A stretch of DNA of 20,646 nucleotides, taken from NCBI GenBank assembly GCA_018651445.1, contig JABIDZ010000091.1, positions 1 through 20,646 of the forward strand, written 5' to 3'. Both the position numbers and the translations under genes were made by a program. The notes under the pieces were generated by a model. The model saw nothing but the letters and a program-made list of their open reading frames with translations, was not told where the DNA came from and did not search any database. Source of the DNA: Candidatus Iainarchaeum sp. (GTDB lineage Archaea > Iainarchaeota > Iainarchaeia > Iainarchaeales > JAAZKV01). Shown in pieces: positions 13,935 to 20,646 of the stretch (positions within the stretch are counted from its first letter, which is position 1; each line of letters begins with the position of its first letter).

Positions 13935-14402
13935 ATGCCTCTAAAAGGATTCGTTGATGAAACTCGGAAAACTACTCGATTAATGGAGCAAGCAAGAGAA
14001 CGACAAGCAAGTTCTGAGAACAATGTTATTGATGTTAGCCAAGGACAAGCAATTCCAAAAGAACAACTGGATTCTATTCAATCACAAAATGCTAGTAGTT
14101 TACCTTCAAGCGTAAAACAAAGAGCCGTTCCTTCGACAAACCCAAAAACTGATTTTGAAAAAGATTATTTGTCAAAACAAAGAGAAACAAGTACGCCGGG
14201 CGCACCAAATAATACTAAACAACAAATTGATGATCGTCACGGAAATGTTATTGCAAACGTAATCAAAGACACTGGAAAATATTTTGATCGAGATGCTACT
14301 TGGGAAGAATGCAAACACAAAAAAGACGCTGGTGGCAATACGTATTGCACGGAGTTCCACTCATTTTGTGCAAAAGACAAATGCAAACGAGCAACTAAAT
14401 AG
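13935..14402 (+). CDS. Hydrophilic protein of unknown function with four C-terminal cysteines
   Basis: A 155-residue protein from the ATG at 13935 (TTG at 13920 is less likely given the TATA spacing). Residues 1-100 are rich in Gln, Ser, Thr, Asn and charged residues and look disordered. The C-terminal third is more ordered and holds four Cys (EECKHKK... NTYCTEFHSFCAKDKCKR), which could bind a metal or form disulfides. There is no signal peptide or membrane span. A GNAT gene follows 8 bp downstream with an AGGTG ribosome site, so the two are probably co-transcribed. I do not recognise a family. Confidence 0.65.
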   Translation: MPLKGFVDETRKTTRLMEQARERQASSENNVIDVSQGQAIPKEQLDSIQSQNASSLPSSVKQRAVPSTNPKTDFEKDYLSKQRETSTPGAPNNTKQQIDDRHGNVIANVIKDTGKYFDRDATWEECKHKKDAGGNTYCTEFHSFCAKDKCKRATK

Positions 14403-14410
14403 GTGTTTTA

Positions 14411-14857
14411 GTGGAAATTGTTCAAAGTAACAACACAGAGCTTAACGAAATTGTAAAAACTAATTACCCAATATTTAAAGACATCTGTGGAAAAGAACCT
14501 TACTCACTTAGTCAATACAATGCTCGAATAAAAGAAAAAAAACCCGTATTTTTTGTTGCCAAGGAAAACCATAAACTTATTGGCAACACTATTGCATTCG
14601 AAGACAACAATTCATTTTACATTTGGATTATTGGCGTATCAAAAAACAAACGAAATAAAGGCATTGGTAGCAAGTTATTAGAACTAAATGAAAACTACGC
14701 AAGAAAAAATGGTTTTGAATCCGTTACTACAAAAGTTTATAATTTTTCAACTGAGATGAAAAAACTACTCAAAAAACGAGGATATACAATTACTCGAATT
14801 GATAACGCACACAATGAATTATACTCTGCCAATCATTACTGCCTAATTTTCAAATAA
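14411..14857 (+). CDS. GNAT family N-acetyltransferase
   Basis: A 148-residue GNAT protein. Motif A is clear at residues about 73-95 (IIGVSKNKRNKGIGSKLLEL, with R81-N-K-G84-I-G86 binding the acetyl-CoA pyrophosphate). Motif B follows (ENYARKNGFESVTTKVYNFS, ending LLKKRGY). The start is a GTG at 14411, preceded by AGGTG about 6 nt upstream. Substrate unknown. It follows the Cys-containing unknown protein by 8 bp and precedes the thrS leader by about 70 bp with a new promoter in between. Confidence 0.85.
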   Translation: MEIVQSNNTELNEIVKTNYPIFKDICGKEPYSLSQYNARIKEKKPVFFVAKENHKLIGNTIAFEDNNSFYIWIIGVSKNKRNKGIGSKLLELNENYARKNGFESVTTKVYNFSTEMKKLLKKRGYTITRIDNAHNELYSANHYCLIFK

Positions 14858-14894
14858 GCCAACTATACTAATTATTACATCAAAAATGAACTAG

Positions 14895-14905
14895 TTTATA
14901 AATAA
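14895..14905 (+). promoter_or_regulatory. TATA box of the thrS leader transcript
   Basis: TTTATAAATAA is a near-ideal archaeal TATA box. Its centre is 26-27 nt upstream of the leader-ORF ATG at 14926. The transcript should therefore begin at or next to that ATG, making the leader ORF leaderless and giving thrS a transcribed leader of about 115 nt. Confidence 0.7.
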
Positions 14906-14925
14906 TTATTCGTGTGAAATATATT

Positions 14926-14982
14926 ATGGAAGTAGTAATCGACATATCAACCCTTACGAGTACGACTACGACCACAGCGTAA
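14926..14982 (+). CDS. Threonine-rich leader peptide of thrS
   Basis: An 18-codon ORF encodes MEVVIDISTLTSTTTTTA and stops at TAA 14980-14982. Seven of its last ten residues are Thr, using all four codons (ACG three times, ACC twice, ACT and ACA once). The next gene, 59 bp on, is threonyl-tRNA synthetase. This matches the logic of bacterial amino-acid leader peptides, where ribosomes stall on codons of the scarce amino acid. The start is supported by leaderless TATA spacing rather than by a Shine-Dalgarno. The Thr stretch is richer in G and C than its surroundings, so it is not explained by base composition. Confidence 0.75.
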   Translation: MEVVIDISTLTSTTTTTA

Positions 14983-14983
14983 G

Positions 14984-15034
14984 CTCAATATCTATTTTAA
15001 AAAGGTTTTTGAGTTGATTTTTGTATATTGGAGG
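14984..15034 (+). promoter_or_regulatory. Putative translational attenuator: segment complementary to the thrS Shine-Dalgarno
   Basis: CTCAATAT (14984-14991), starting one base after the leader stop, is complementary to ATATTGGAG (15025-15033) with one bulged G. That covers most of the thrS Shine-Dalgarno GGAGG (15030-15034). CTCAA (14984-14988) can instead pair with TTGAG (15009-15013), leaving the Shine-Dalgarno free. A ribosome stalled on the last Thr codons (to 14976) would cover 14984-14991 given a usual footprint of about 13-16 nt past the A site. The predicted result is thrS on when charged tRNA-Thr is low. Helix stability was not computed. Confidence 0.5.
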
Positions 15035-15041
15035 TTAAATT

Positions 15042-16799
15042 ATGGATAAATCAAAGAAAAAGAATATGGAAGCATTTTGGCATAGTGCCGCACACGTATT
15101 TGCAGAAGCATTACAGGAGATTTATCCAACGGCAACGATCGCTATCGGACCGCCAATCGAACAAGGATTCCACTACGATTTTGAATTAGACAAGAGTTTG
15201 AAAGAAAATGATCTAAAACAAATAGAAAAAAAGATGAAAGAGATTACTAGAAGAAATGACAAACTAGAACAAAAAGATATTTCAATCAAAGAAGCAAAAG
15301 ACTTGTTCAAAAAGAATCCATACAAAATCGAAATGATTGAAGATTTAGAAAACGCAGGTGAAAAAAAGATTAGTGTTTATACTAACGGTTCTTTTACAGA
15401 CATGTGCAAGGGTCCCCACATCACAAACCTCGGAGACATTAAAGCAATTAAATTATTGAAAATTTCTTCTGCTTATTGGAAAGGAGACGAAAAGAACAAA
15501 CAATTAACAAGAGTATACGGAATTGCGTTTCCTTCAAACGAAGAACTAAAAACTTGGAAAGAAAAGCGCGCGCAAGCAGAAGCTAATGATCATGTAAAAC
15601 TTGGTCGCGAACTAAAATTATTTATGACTAGTGACTTGGTCGGGCAAGGTTTGCCATTGTTAATGCCAAGAGGAACAAAAATCTATCAACTTCTAACAAG
15701 GTGGATTGAAGACGAAGAAGAAAAGCGCGGATATGTTTACACAAAAACACCTATCATGGCAAAATCTGATTTGTACAAGGTTTCGGGACACTGGGATCAT
15801 TATCACGACGGAATGTTTATTGTTGGCAACGAAGAAAAAGACGACACCGTAATGGCTTTACGACCAATGACTTGCCCATTCCAATTCCAAATCTATAACA
15901 ATGGTTTGAAATCATATAGAGATCTACCAGTTAGATATGCTGAAACTTCTCCGTTGTTTAGAAAAGAATCTTCGGGAGAAATGCATGGTTTAACAAGAGT
16001 AAGTCAATTTACTCTTTCAGAAGGACACTTAATTGTAACTCCTGAGCAACTAGAACACGAGTTCAAAGAAGTTGTTAATTTGATTAACTATGTAATGGAT
16101 ACCCTAGGAATCAAAGAAGATATTACGTATAGATTTTCTAAATGGGATCCTGAAAACAAAAAAGGAAAGTATATTGACAACCCGGGAGCATGGAAACATT
16201 CTGAAGCAAAAATGAAAGAGATTCTTGATGATCTTGGACTAGATTACGAAGAAGTAGAAGGCGATGCCGCATTCTATGGACCAAAACTTGATCTACAAAC
16301 AATTAATGTTTATGGAAAAGAAGATACTTTGATTACTGTTCAAATTGACTTTGCTTTACCTGAACGGTTTAACATGAATTATATTGATAAAAACGGGAAA
16401 AAACAAAGACCATATATAATTCATAGAAGTTCAATTGGTTGTTATGAACGAACAATGGCCATGTTAATAGAAAAATTTGGCGGAGCATTCCCTCTGTGGC
16501 TAAGCCCAGAACAAGCAATCATCATACCGGTTTCAGAAAGCTTTGCAAAATATGCTGGCGAAGTTCATTCAACTTTAATTGAAGAAGGAATTCGAAGTAA
16601 ACTTGATGATCGAAACGAAACGCTTGGTTATCGAATCAGAGAAGCACAAAAAATGAAAGTTCCCTACATTGTTGTTGTTGGAGAAAAAGAAGTTGCTGAC
16701 AAGAGCGTTGCTGTTCGAAACAGAAAAGGAAAACAAGAAGTTTTGAAAACAAAGAAGTTCCTTGAAAAACTTCAAAAAGAAATCAAAGAAAAGAAATGA
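15042..16799 (+). CDS. thrS: Threonyl-tRNA synthetase, bacterial type without TGS domain
   Basis: A 585-residue class II synthetase that charges tRNA-Thr. The N2 editing domain, which removes Ser, has HSAAH (H14, H18) and CKGPH (C122, H126), i.e. the HxxxH...CxxxH site. The catalytic core holds the zinc ligands C278 (RPMTCPF), H329 (SEGHL) and H461 (IIHRSSIG), and a motif 3 (SSIGCYERTMAML) that normally binds ATP. The anticodon-binding domain follows from about 480. Bacterial enzymes begin with a ~60-residue TGS domain, which is absent here. It is bacterial in type; most archaeal ThrRS have a different, DTD-like editing domain. The start has GGAGG 7 nt upstream. Expression is probably controlled by the Thr leader. 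Confidence 0.95.
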   Translation: MDKSKKKNMEAFWHSAAHVFAEALQEIYPTATIAIGPPIEQGFHYDFELDKSLKENDLKQIEKKMKEITRRNDKLEQKDISIKEAKDLFKKNPYKIEMIEDLENAGEKKISVYTNGSFTDMCKGPHITNLGDIKAIKLLKISSAYWKGDEKNKQLTRVYGIAFPSNEELKTWKEKRAQAEANDHVKLGRELKLFMTSDLVGQGLPLLMPRGTKIYQLLTRWIEDEEEKRGYVYTKTPIMAKSDLYKVSGHWDHYHDGMFIVGNEEKDDTVMALRPMTCPFQFQIYNNGLKSYRDLPVRYAETSPLFRKESSGEMHGLTRVSQFTLSEGHLIVTPEQLEHEFKEVVNLINYVMDTLGIKEDITYRFSKWDPENKKGKYIDNPGAWKHSEAKMKEILDDLGLDYEEVEGDAAFYGPKLDLQTINVYGKEDTLITVQIDFALPERFNMNYIDKNGKKQRPYIIHRSSIGCYERTMAMLIEKFGGAFPLWLSPEQAIIIPVSESFAKYAGEVHSTLIEEGIRSKLDDRNETLGYRIREAQKMKVPYIVVVGEKEVADKSVAVRNRKGKQEVLKTKKFLEKLQKEIKEKK

Positions 16800-16885
16800 T
16801 TGCTTTCTTGGTGTTGCAACAGCAATACCAAAATTCTTCGCTCCCGGTTGGCGAAAGAACCGCTAGGGAAAATTCAAAAAGAAAT
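16797..16885 (+). other. Hairpin-bearing segment after thrS ending in a copy of the thrS 3' end
   Basis: Two hairpins follow the stop: ATTGCT (16799-16804) with AGCAAT (16821-16826), and TTCTTCGC (16834-16841) with GCGAAAGAA (16851-16859, one bulge). The 13-mer TTCAAAAAGAAAT at 16771-16783 in the thrS tail recurs at 16873-16885, with similar flanks. The second copy can be read as GKIQKEIK-stop, like the thrS ending KLQKEIKEKK. This may be a small insertion or tandem duplication that displaced the gene end. The A-rich sequence makes chance a real alternative. Confidence 0.35.
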
Positions 16886-16915
16886 TAAGTAAAAAAAGTA
16901 AAATTAAATTAATTG

Positions 16916-16948
16916 GCAGTAATTTTACTGCTAATTTCTTCTTTTTTT
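16916..16948 (+). terminator. Intrinsic-like terminator between thrS and the methyltransferase gene
   Basis: GCAGTAA (16916-16922) and TTACTGC (16925-16931) form a tight hairpin followed by TAATTTCTTC and a run of seven T. It lies about 40 bp before the next ATG. Confidence 0.55.
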
Positions 16949-16986
16949 AGCAAACTATAAAAAACCTGCAAGAACAATAATATTAC

Positions 16987-17730
16987 ATGAGTAAATGGCG
17001 AAGCTGGCTTAAACGCAAGACTGTCGGCGATATGCGTGCACGAACCGGTTCGGGATTATGGCACCACCGTAGACAATTTTTTGACATTGAATCATACACA
17101 CAGAACCGTAATTTTGCAAAAGTAAAACTTGCTTTCGATTTTGACACTGCACAATTCATAAAAAATATGTTACAAGGAAGACAAAAACTTAATGTCATGG
17201 ATGCGGGTCCCGGACATTTTAATTTTTCTGCAGATATTAAAAGAGCTTTTGGTAAAAGAATTTTTTTGACCGCGGTCAGCATTATAAAACCAAGAACACC
17301 GACAACAAAAGAATATAAAATATTTAATATTTCAGAAAGCTATCGTGAAACAAAGGAAAGCATTGAAAAGTCAGTTGAAAATGCTGCACTAGTAGATGAT
17401 CTACATATAAGTGCTATGGAAAATTTTAGAACCAACAAAAAATATGACTTAATCTTTGATATTTGTGGTCCACTATGTTATTCACGTTTTAAAAGCAGAA
17501 TTTTTGAACAATACTTGCGATTTTTACGCCCAGGCGGCAAAGTAGTTTGTGAAATGCACTTAACTACGTTTAATCGATTACCCTTTTCGCTTGGCCATGC
17601 ACAAACAAGTAATCGCCCACACTATTTTGAAACAAAAACCGAAGGAAGACTACTTGTATTAACAAAGAAAAGAAATCCACATTATAAAAGAAAAACTAGA
17701 AAAAAAAGTGCGATAGCAATAATTAAATAA
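16987..17730 (+). CDS. Class I SAM-dependent methyltransferase-like protein
   Basis: A 247-residue protein with a Rossmann-type SAM-binding core. VMDAGPGHF (residues about 70-78) matches motif I (hhDxGxGxG-like). KYDLIFDICGPLCYS (about 150-165) matches the motif IV region, and LRFLRPGGKVVCEM (about 180-193) matches the 'LkpGG' loop and strand. The first 35 residues are basic with Trp and Arg (WRSWLKRK, WHHRRQ) and the C-terminal tail is very Lys/Arg-rich, so binding to nucleic acid or membrane is plausible. Substrate unknown. It ends 20 bp before the secretion ATPase gene on the same strand. Confidence 0.7.
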   Translation: MSKWRSWLKRKTVGDMRARTGSGLWHHRRQFFDIESYTQNRNFAKVKLAFDFDTAQFIKNMLQGRQKLNVMDAGPGHFNFSADIKRAFGKRIFLTAVSIIKPRTPTTKEYKIFNISESYRETKESIEKSVENAALVDDLHISAMENFRTNKKYDLIFDICGPLCYSRFKSRIFEQYLRFLRPGGKVVCEMHLTTFNRLPFSLGHAQTSNRPHYFETKTEGRLLVLTKKRNPHYKRKTRKKSAIAIIK

Positions 17731-17750
17731 AGAAAACTACTATTTGTAGC

Positions 17751-19694
17751 ATGGCAACCGACTACTTAGACGAGATGATGCAAAAAGCTAAGGAAACAAA
17801 AAAGACTACTTATGCTCAAGGTATGAGCGAAGGTGTAAAACAAGCAAGTACTCCTGTTCAAGAACCACCAAAACAACAAACCTCGCAACCACAAACACCA
17901 CAACCCGAGTTACAACAACCAGAAACACAACAAGAAATACATTTATCAGAAACTATTAACGAAACTCCGAAACCTATGCCAATAGCTACGCAGGTTAAAA
18001 CAAATCCGATCGATGCAAGCGAATTAAAAGTAAAGGGGTATCAACCAAAACCAGTTGAAATGAAGAGCACGCTAAAAGACGAGATTCTTGGAAACAAACC
18101 CGAGGACAAAGAAGAAGAATTAGCACAGACCATAAAAAAAGACGATTTAAAAGATTTTAATGCGAATATAGTTGACAAAAACTTGAAAATGGAAATTGAA
18201 CCAACAAAAGAAAAAACACAAGTAGAAAAAGAATTGGATACGCAAAGAAAAGTTGAGTTAAAAAAATATGGTAAAACAACTATCTACGAAATTCCTGGCA
18301 AACCAATGAAATATTATTTTGTTCCAACAACTAGACCAACGGCTGCAGAAAGAAGAATAATAAATACATTAAAAGAAGCGACTACTCGACTTGTAAGTAT
18401 TACTTCGTTTAAAATAAAAAATGCTGAAGAAAAAAGAATTATTTACAAACAAAAAATTCTAGACATTATCAAAAATAATCCTTCTTTAAAAATCCCTAAT
18501 TCACGATTTTCTTTTTATGCAGACGCAGTTGTGCGCGAAATGGTTGGCTATGGTTTGATCGATGAGTTAATCAAAGATGATTTACTCGAAGAAATAATGG
18601 TTGTCGGCCCTAAACACCCAGTTTATGTTTTTCATCGAGAATACGAAATGATGCAAACAAACATAGAATTTTTTTCAGAACAAGAAATAGAAGATCTAAT
18701 AAACAAAATTGCAAGAGAAGTCGGGCGACGAGTAGATGTTTCTGCACCATTACTTGATGCAAGACTTGATGATGGAAGCAGAGTAAATGCAACGATTCCC
18801 CCCGCAAGTATTAGTGGAGGAACATTAACTATTCGAAAATTTCGAGAAGATCCTTATTCAATGATTGACTTAATTAGAATGAACACATTATCAAGCGAAG
18901 CTGCAGCCTTTTTGTGGTTGTGTGTTGACGGCGCAGGAGCAAAACCCGCTAATATGTTAATTTCGGGCGGAACAGGTTCGGGAAAAACTACTTTGTTAAA
19001 TGTACTAGCAGCATTTATTCCTGAACGAGAAAGAATAGTTACTATTGAAGACACTGCCGAACTAAATTTACCACTTAAACACTGGATTAGACTTGAAGCA
19101 AAACCTCCAGGCCTTGAAGGAACAGGAGAACTAAGAATGGATATTCTTACAAAGAACTCTCTGAGAATGCGTCCAGATAGAATAATTGTTGGAGAAGTAA
19201 GACACGAAGAAGCATTTACTTTATTTACTGCGATTAATACTGGGCATGATGGTTGTGTAGGAACTGTGCACGCAAATTCGCCACAAGAAACTATTATTCG
19301 CGTAACAAACCCCCCCATGAATGTTCCATTGATAATGCTAGCGGGACTTGACTTTATTATCGTAGAACATAGATACCATGACCGAAAAAAAGGAACTATT
19401 AGACGCGTAAGTGAGATCGCTGAAGTATATGGTGCACTAGAAGGAAAACCAAAAACACAAACGGTTTTCCAAAGAGACCCTGCTAACGACACTCTAGAAA
19501 GAACGTTAATGGGAAGTGGATTCTTAAAAGAATTAGAAAAATATGCTGGAGTTGGACGCGAACAATTAGAAGCAGAACTCACACTTAGAAAAAACTTTTT
19601 GGATAACTTAGTTTCAGAAAATATTCGCGATTTAAAAACGGTGAGTGCTCGCGCAAAACAATTTTTAGATGCAAAAGAACGAATTGGTGGATAA
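17751..19694 (+). CDS. Type II/IV secretion system ATPase (TadA/ArlI-like)
   Basis: A 647-residue ATPase of the VirB11/GspE superfamily that powers assembly of archaeal pili or related filaments. Residues 1-175 are Gln/Pro/Lys-rich and look disordered. A helical N-terminal domain follows (about 195-300). The RecA-like domain has Walker A GGTGSGKT (406-413), an Asp-box region (IVTIEDTAEL), Walker B (RPDRIIVGEVRHEEA) and a His box (GHDGCVGTVHANSP). The arginine-rich stretch GGTLTIRKF just before the Walker A region is typical of this group. Its membrane partner begins 2 bp after its stop. The long disordered N-terminus is unusual next to common ArlI proteins. Confidence 0.92.
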   Translation: MATDYLDEMMQKAKETKKTTYAQGMSEGVKQASTPVQEPPKQQTSQPQTPQPELQQPETQQEIHLSETINETPKPMPIATQVKTNPIDASELKVKGYQPKPVEMKSTLKDEILGNKPEDKEEELAQTIKKDDLKDFNANIVDKNLKMEIEPTKEKTQVEKELDTQRKVELKKYGKTTIYEIPGKPMKYYFVPTTRPTAAERRIINTLKEATTRLVSITSFKIKNAEEKRIIYKQKILDIIKNNPSLKIPNSRFSFYADAVVREMVGYGLIDELIKDDLLEEIMVVGPKHPVYVFHREYEMMQTNIEFFSEQEIEDLINKIAREVGRRVDVSAPLLDARLDDGSRVNATIPPASISGGTLTIRKFREDPYSMIDLIRMNTLSSEAAAFLWLCVDGAGAKPANMLISGGTGSGKTTLLNVLAAFIPERERIVTIEDTAELNLPLKHWIRLEAKPPGLEGTGELRMDILTKNSLRMRPDRIIVGEVRHEEAFTLFTAINTGHDGCVGTVHANSPQETIIRVTNPPMNVPLIMLAGLDFIIVEHRYHDRKKGTIRRVSEIAEVYGALEGKPKTQTVFQRDPANDTLERTLMGSGFLKELEKYAGVGREQLEAELTLRKNFLDNLVSENIRDLKTVSARAKQFLDAKERIGG

Positions 19695-19696
19695 AA

Positions 19697-20646
19697 ATGG
19701 AAAAATTCGAGATCGATGAAAAAGAAGTTACACAAATTGTAGAAACGATGAAAAACAAGTATCGTGAACAAGGAATTAACTTTGAAGAAGTGGATACAAA
19801 TCTAAAAGAATTGCGTGGATTAATTTCTAATGACGCATACACAAAAATTGATTTAGAAACAGAAGAAGACTTAGATAATTTTAGTTCAGATTTTGCAAGA
19901 AAAATTGGTGCATTTTATTTAAAACTAAGAAAAATATTAAAACCCATACAAAAGTTTTTGAAAAACTTGCCTATTGGAAGCGAAATCGGTTTTTACTTGT
20001 ATTCTGCAAATATGCAATACTCGACTAGCCAATACTTGGCTTTGGCATCTGCAGGAGGTTTTATAGCAGCATTAATCGCACTTATCGTAACCGCTATAAT
20101 CGGATTAACAATGCCAAACTTATTACTCAAAATTGTGCTACCTATACTATTCGCATTTATTGCATGGATAGTAGCTACATTATTGATTTTGTTTATTCCG
20201 AAACAAAAAGCGGTTTCCCGGGGAAATGGTTGTTCTGTCGAACTACCGTTTGCACTAAGACACATGGCTACTGAATTAAAAGCAGGGATTGGATTATACA
20301 AAACAATTCAAACGATCGCAGTAAACGATTATGGAATGTTAAGCGAAGAATTTGCAAGAACGATTAACGAAATAGAAGAAGGCGCAGATACACGAATTGC
20401 TTTGAAACACTTAGCATTACGAACACAAAGCAGACCATTAAAGAAAACGGTTAATCATTTGTTACGTGCAATGAGAATAGGCGGAAATTTGTCTAACACA
20501 TTAAATGATATTGCAGAAGATGTTAGTGAAGACATTAAAAATAATATAACAATCTTTTCACAAAACATGAATTTCTTTGCAGTAATCTTTATTTTTGCAG
20601 GAATTGTTTTACCCGTAGCAATAATGATCTTAGGTGCAATACGAAA
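19697..20646 (+). CDS. Type II secretion F-domain membrane protein (TadC/ArlJ-like), cut off at window edge
   Basis: The open frame runs from the ATG at 19697 to the window end (316 codons, no stop). Residues 1-95 are charged and cytoplasmic. Two membrane spans follow at about 115-138 and 142-167. A T2SSF domain is at about 180-278 (ELPFALRHMATELKAGIGL, then LLRAMRIGGNLSNTLNDIAE). A further span starts near 292. This is the platform protein that the neighbouring ATPase drives. GGTGG inside the end of the ATPase gene serves as ribosome site, and the 2-bp gap implies a tight operon. More spans and a second F domain are expected beyond the edge. Confidence 0.9.
   Translation, partial: MEKFEIDEKEVTQIVETMKNKYREQGINFEEVDTNLKELRGLISNDAYTKIDLETEEDLDNFSSDFARKIGAFYLKLRKILKPIQKFLKNLPIGSEIGFYLYSANMQYSTSQYLALASAGGFIAALIALIVTAIIGLTMPNLLLKIVLPILFAFIAWIVATLLILFIPKQKAVSRGNGCSVELPFALRHMATELKAGIGLYKTIQTIAVNDYGMLSEEFARTINEIEEGADTRIALKHLALRTQSRPLKKTVNHLLRAMRIGGNLSNTLNDIAEDVSEDIKNNITIFSQNMNFFAVIFIFAGIVLPVAIMILGAIR

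Noticed and set aside
16798..16890. Short +1-frame ORF after thrS ending GKIQKEIK
   Set aside because: It has no start codon or ribosome site. Better explained as a duplicated gene end or chance in A-rich DNA than as a gene or programmed frameshift.
18854..19771. 305-codon open frame on the minus strand
   Set aside because: It lies antisense to the secretion ATPase, whose motifs are unambiguous. Its composition (Ser/Phe/Cys-rich) is typical of a shadow frame.
20212..20226. GC-rich palindrome TTTCCCGGGGAAA
   Set aside because: It lies inside the coding sequence of the TadC-like protein in a normal reading frame, with nothing to suggest a regulatory role.
1..20646. CRISPR array, rRNA, tRNA or transposase
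   Set aside because: No regularly spaced repeats, RNA gene signatures or transposase motifs were seen on either strand by reading.

Overview
The window is archaeal. Evidence is an archaeal replication factor C small subunit, an NreA-type repair protein, an archaeal-type topoisomerase IA, an e-MtaB-like tRNA methylthiotransferase, two Lrp/AsnC regulators and an archaellum/Tad-type ATPase with its membrane partner. TATA boxes about 25-27 nt upstream of many start codons point to leaderless transcripts. The DNA is AT-rich with short gaps. Small genes, a bacterial-type threonyl-tRNA synthetase and unusual short proteins fit a DPANN-like lineage (Woesearchaeota/Diapherotrites type), but the sequence alone does not settle the phylum.

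Layout. 1-4.5 kb: a truncated Lrp/AsnC-like regulator at the left edge, an unexplained hairpin, topA, two tandem GNAT-like paralogues sharing an exact 43-bp promoter repeat, and a second Lrp/AsnC regulator. 4.6-8.9 kb: a large NrdD/ATP-cone-derived protein with no recognisable glycyl-radical site, then a minus-strand group made of two unknown membrane proteins flanking a tRNA methylthiotransferase. 9-13.9 kb: the rfcS-nreA region. rfcS is followed, tail to tail, by a displaced 3' fragment of nreA that keeps a PCNA-binding (PIP) motif. Next come a 2H phosphoesterase, a structured leader, a 46-codon ORF coupled to a LAGLIDADG-like protein, and an intact nreA coupled to a 35-residue zinc ribbon. 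This order looks like an insertion at the 3' end of nreA that supplied a new gene end. 13.9-17.7 kb: a small Cys-containing unknown protein, a GNAT protein, thrS with a leader, and a SAM methyltransferase-like protein. 17.75 kb to the edge: a type II/IV secretion ATPase and a TadC/ArlJ-like membrane protein that runs off the window.

The most striking signal lies in front of thrS. A strong TATA box places the transcript start at an 18-codon ORF encoding MEVVIDISTLTSTTTTTA, in which 7 of the last 10 residues are threonine. Just after its stop codon is a segment that can pair with the thrS Shine-Dalgarno sequence. This has the architecture of a threonine-responsive translational attenuator, here in an archaeon. 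A second, independent switch-like leader, with mutually exclusive helices and an anti-Shine-Dalgarno segment, precedes the LAGLIDADG operon. No tRNA, rRNA, CRISPR array or transposase was recognised.
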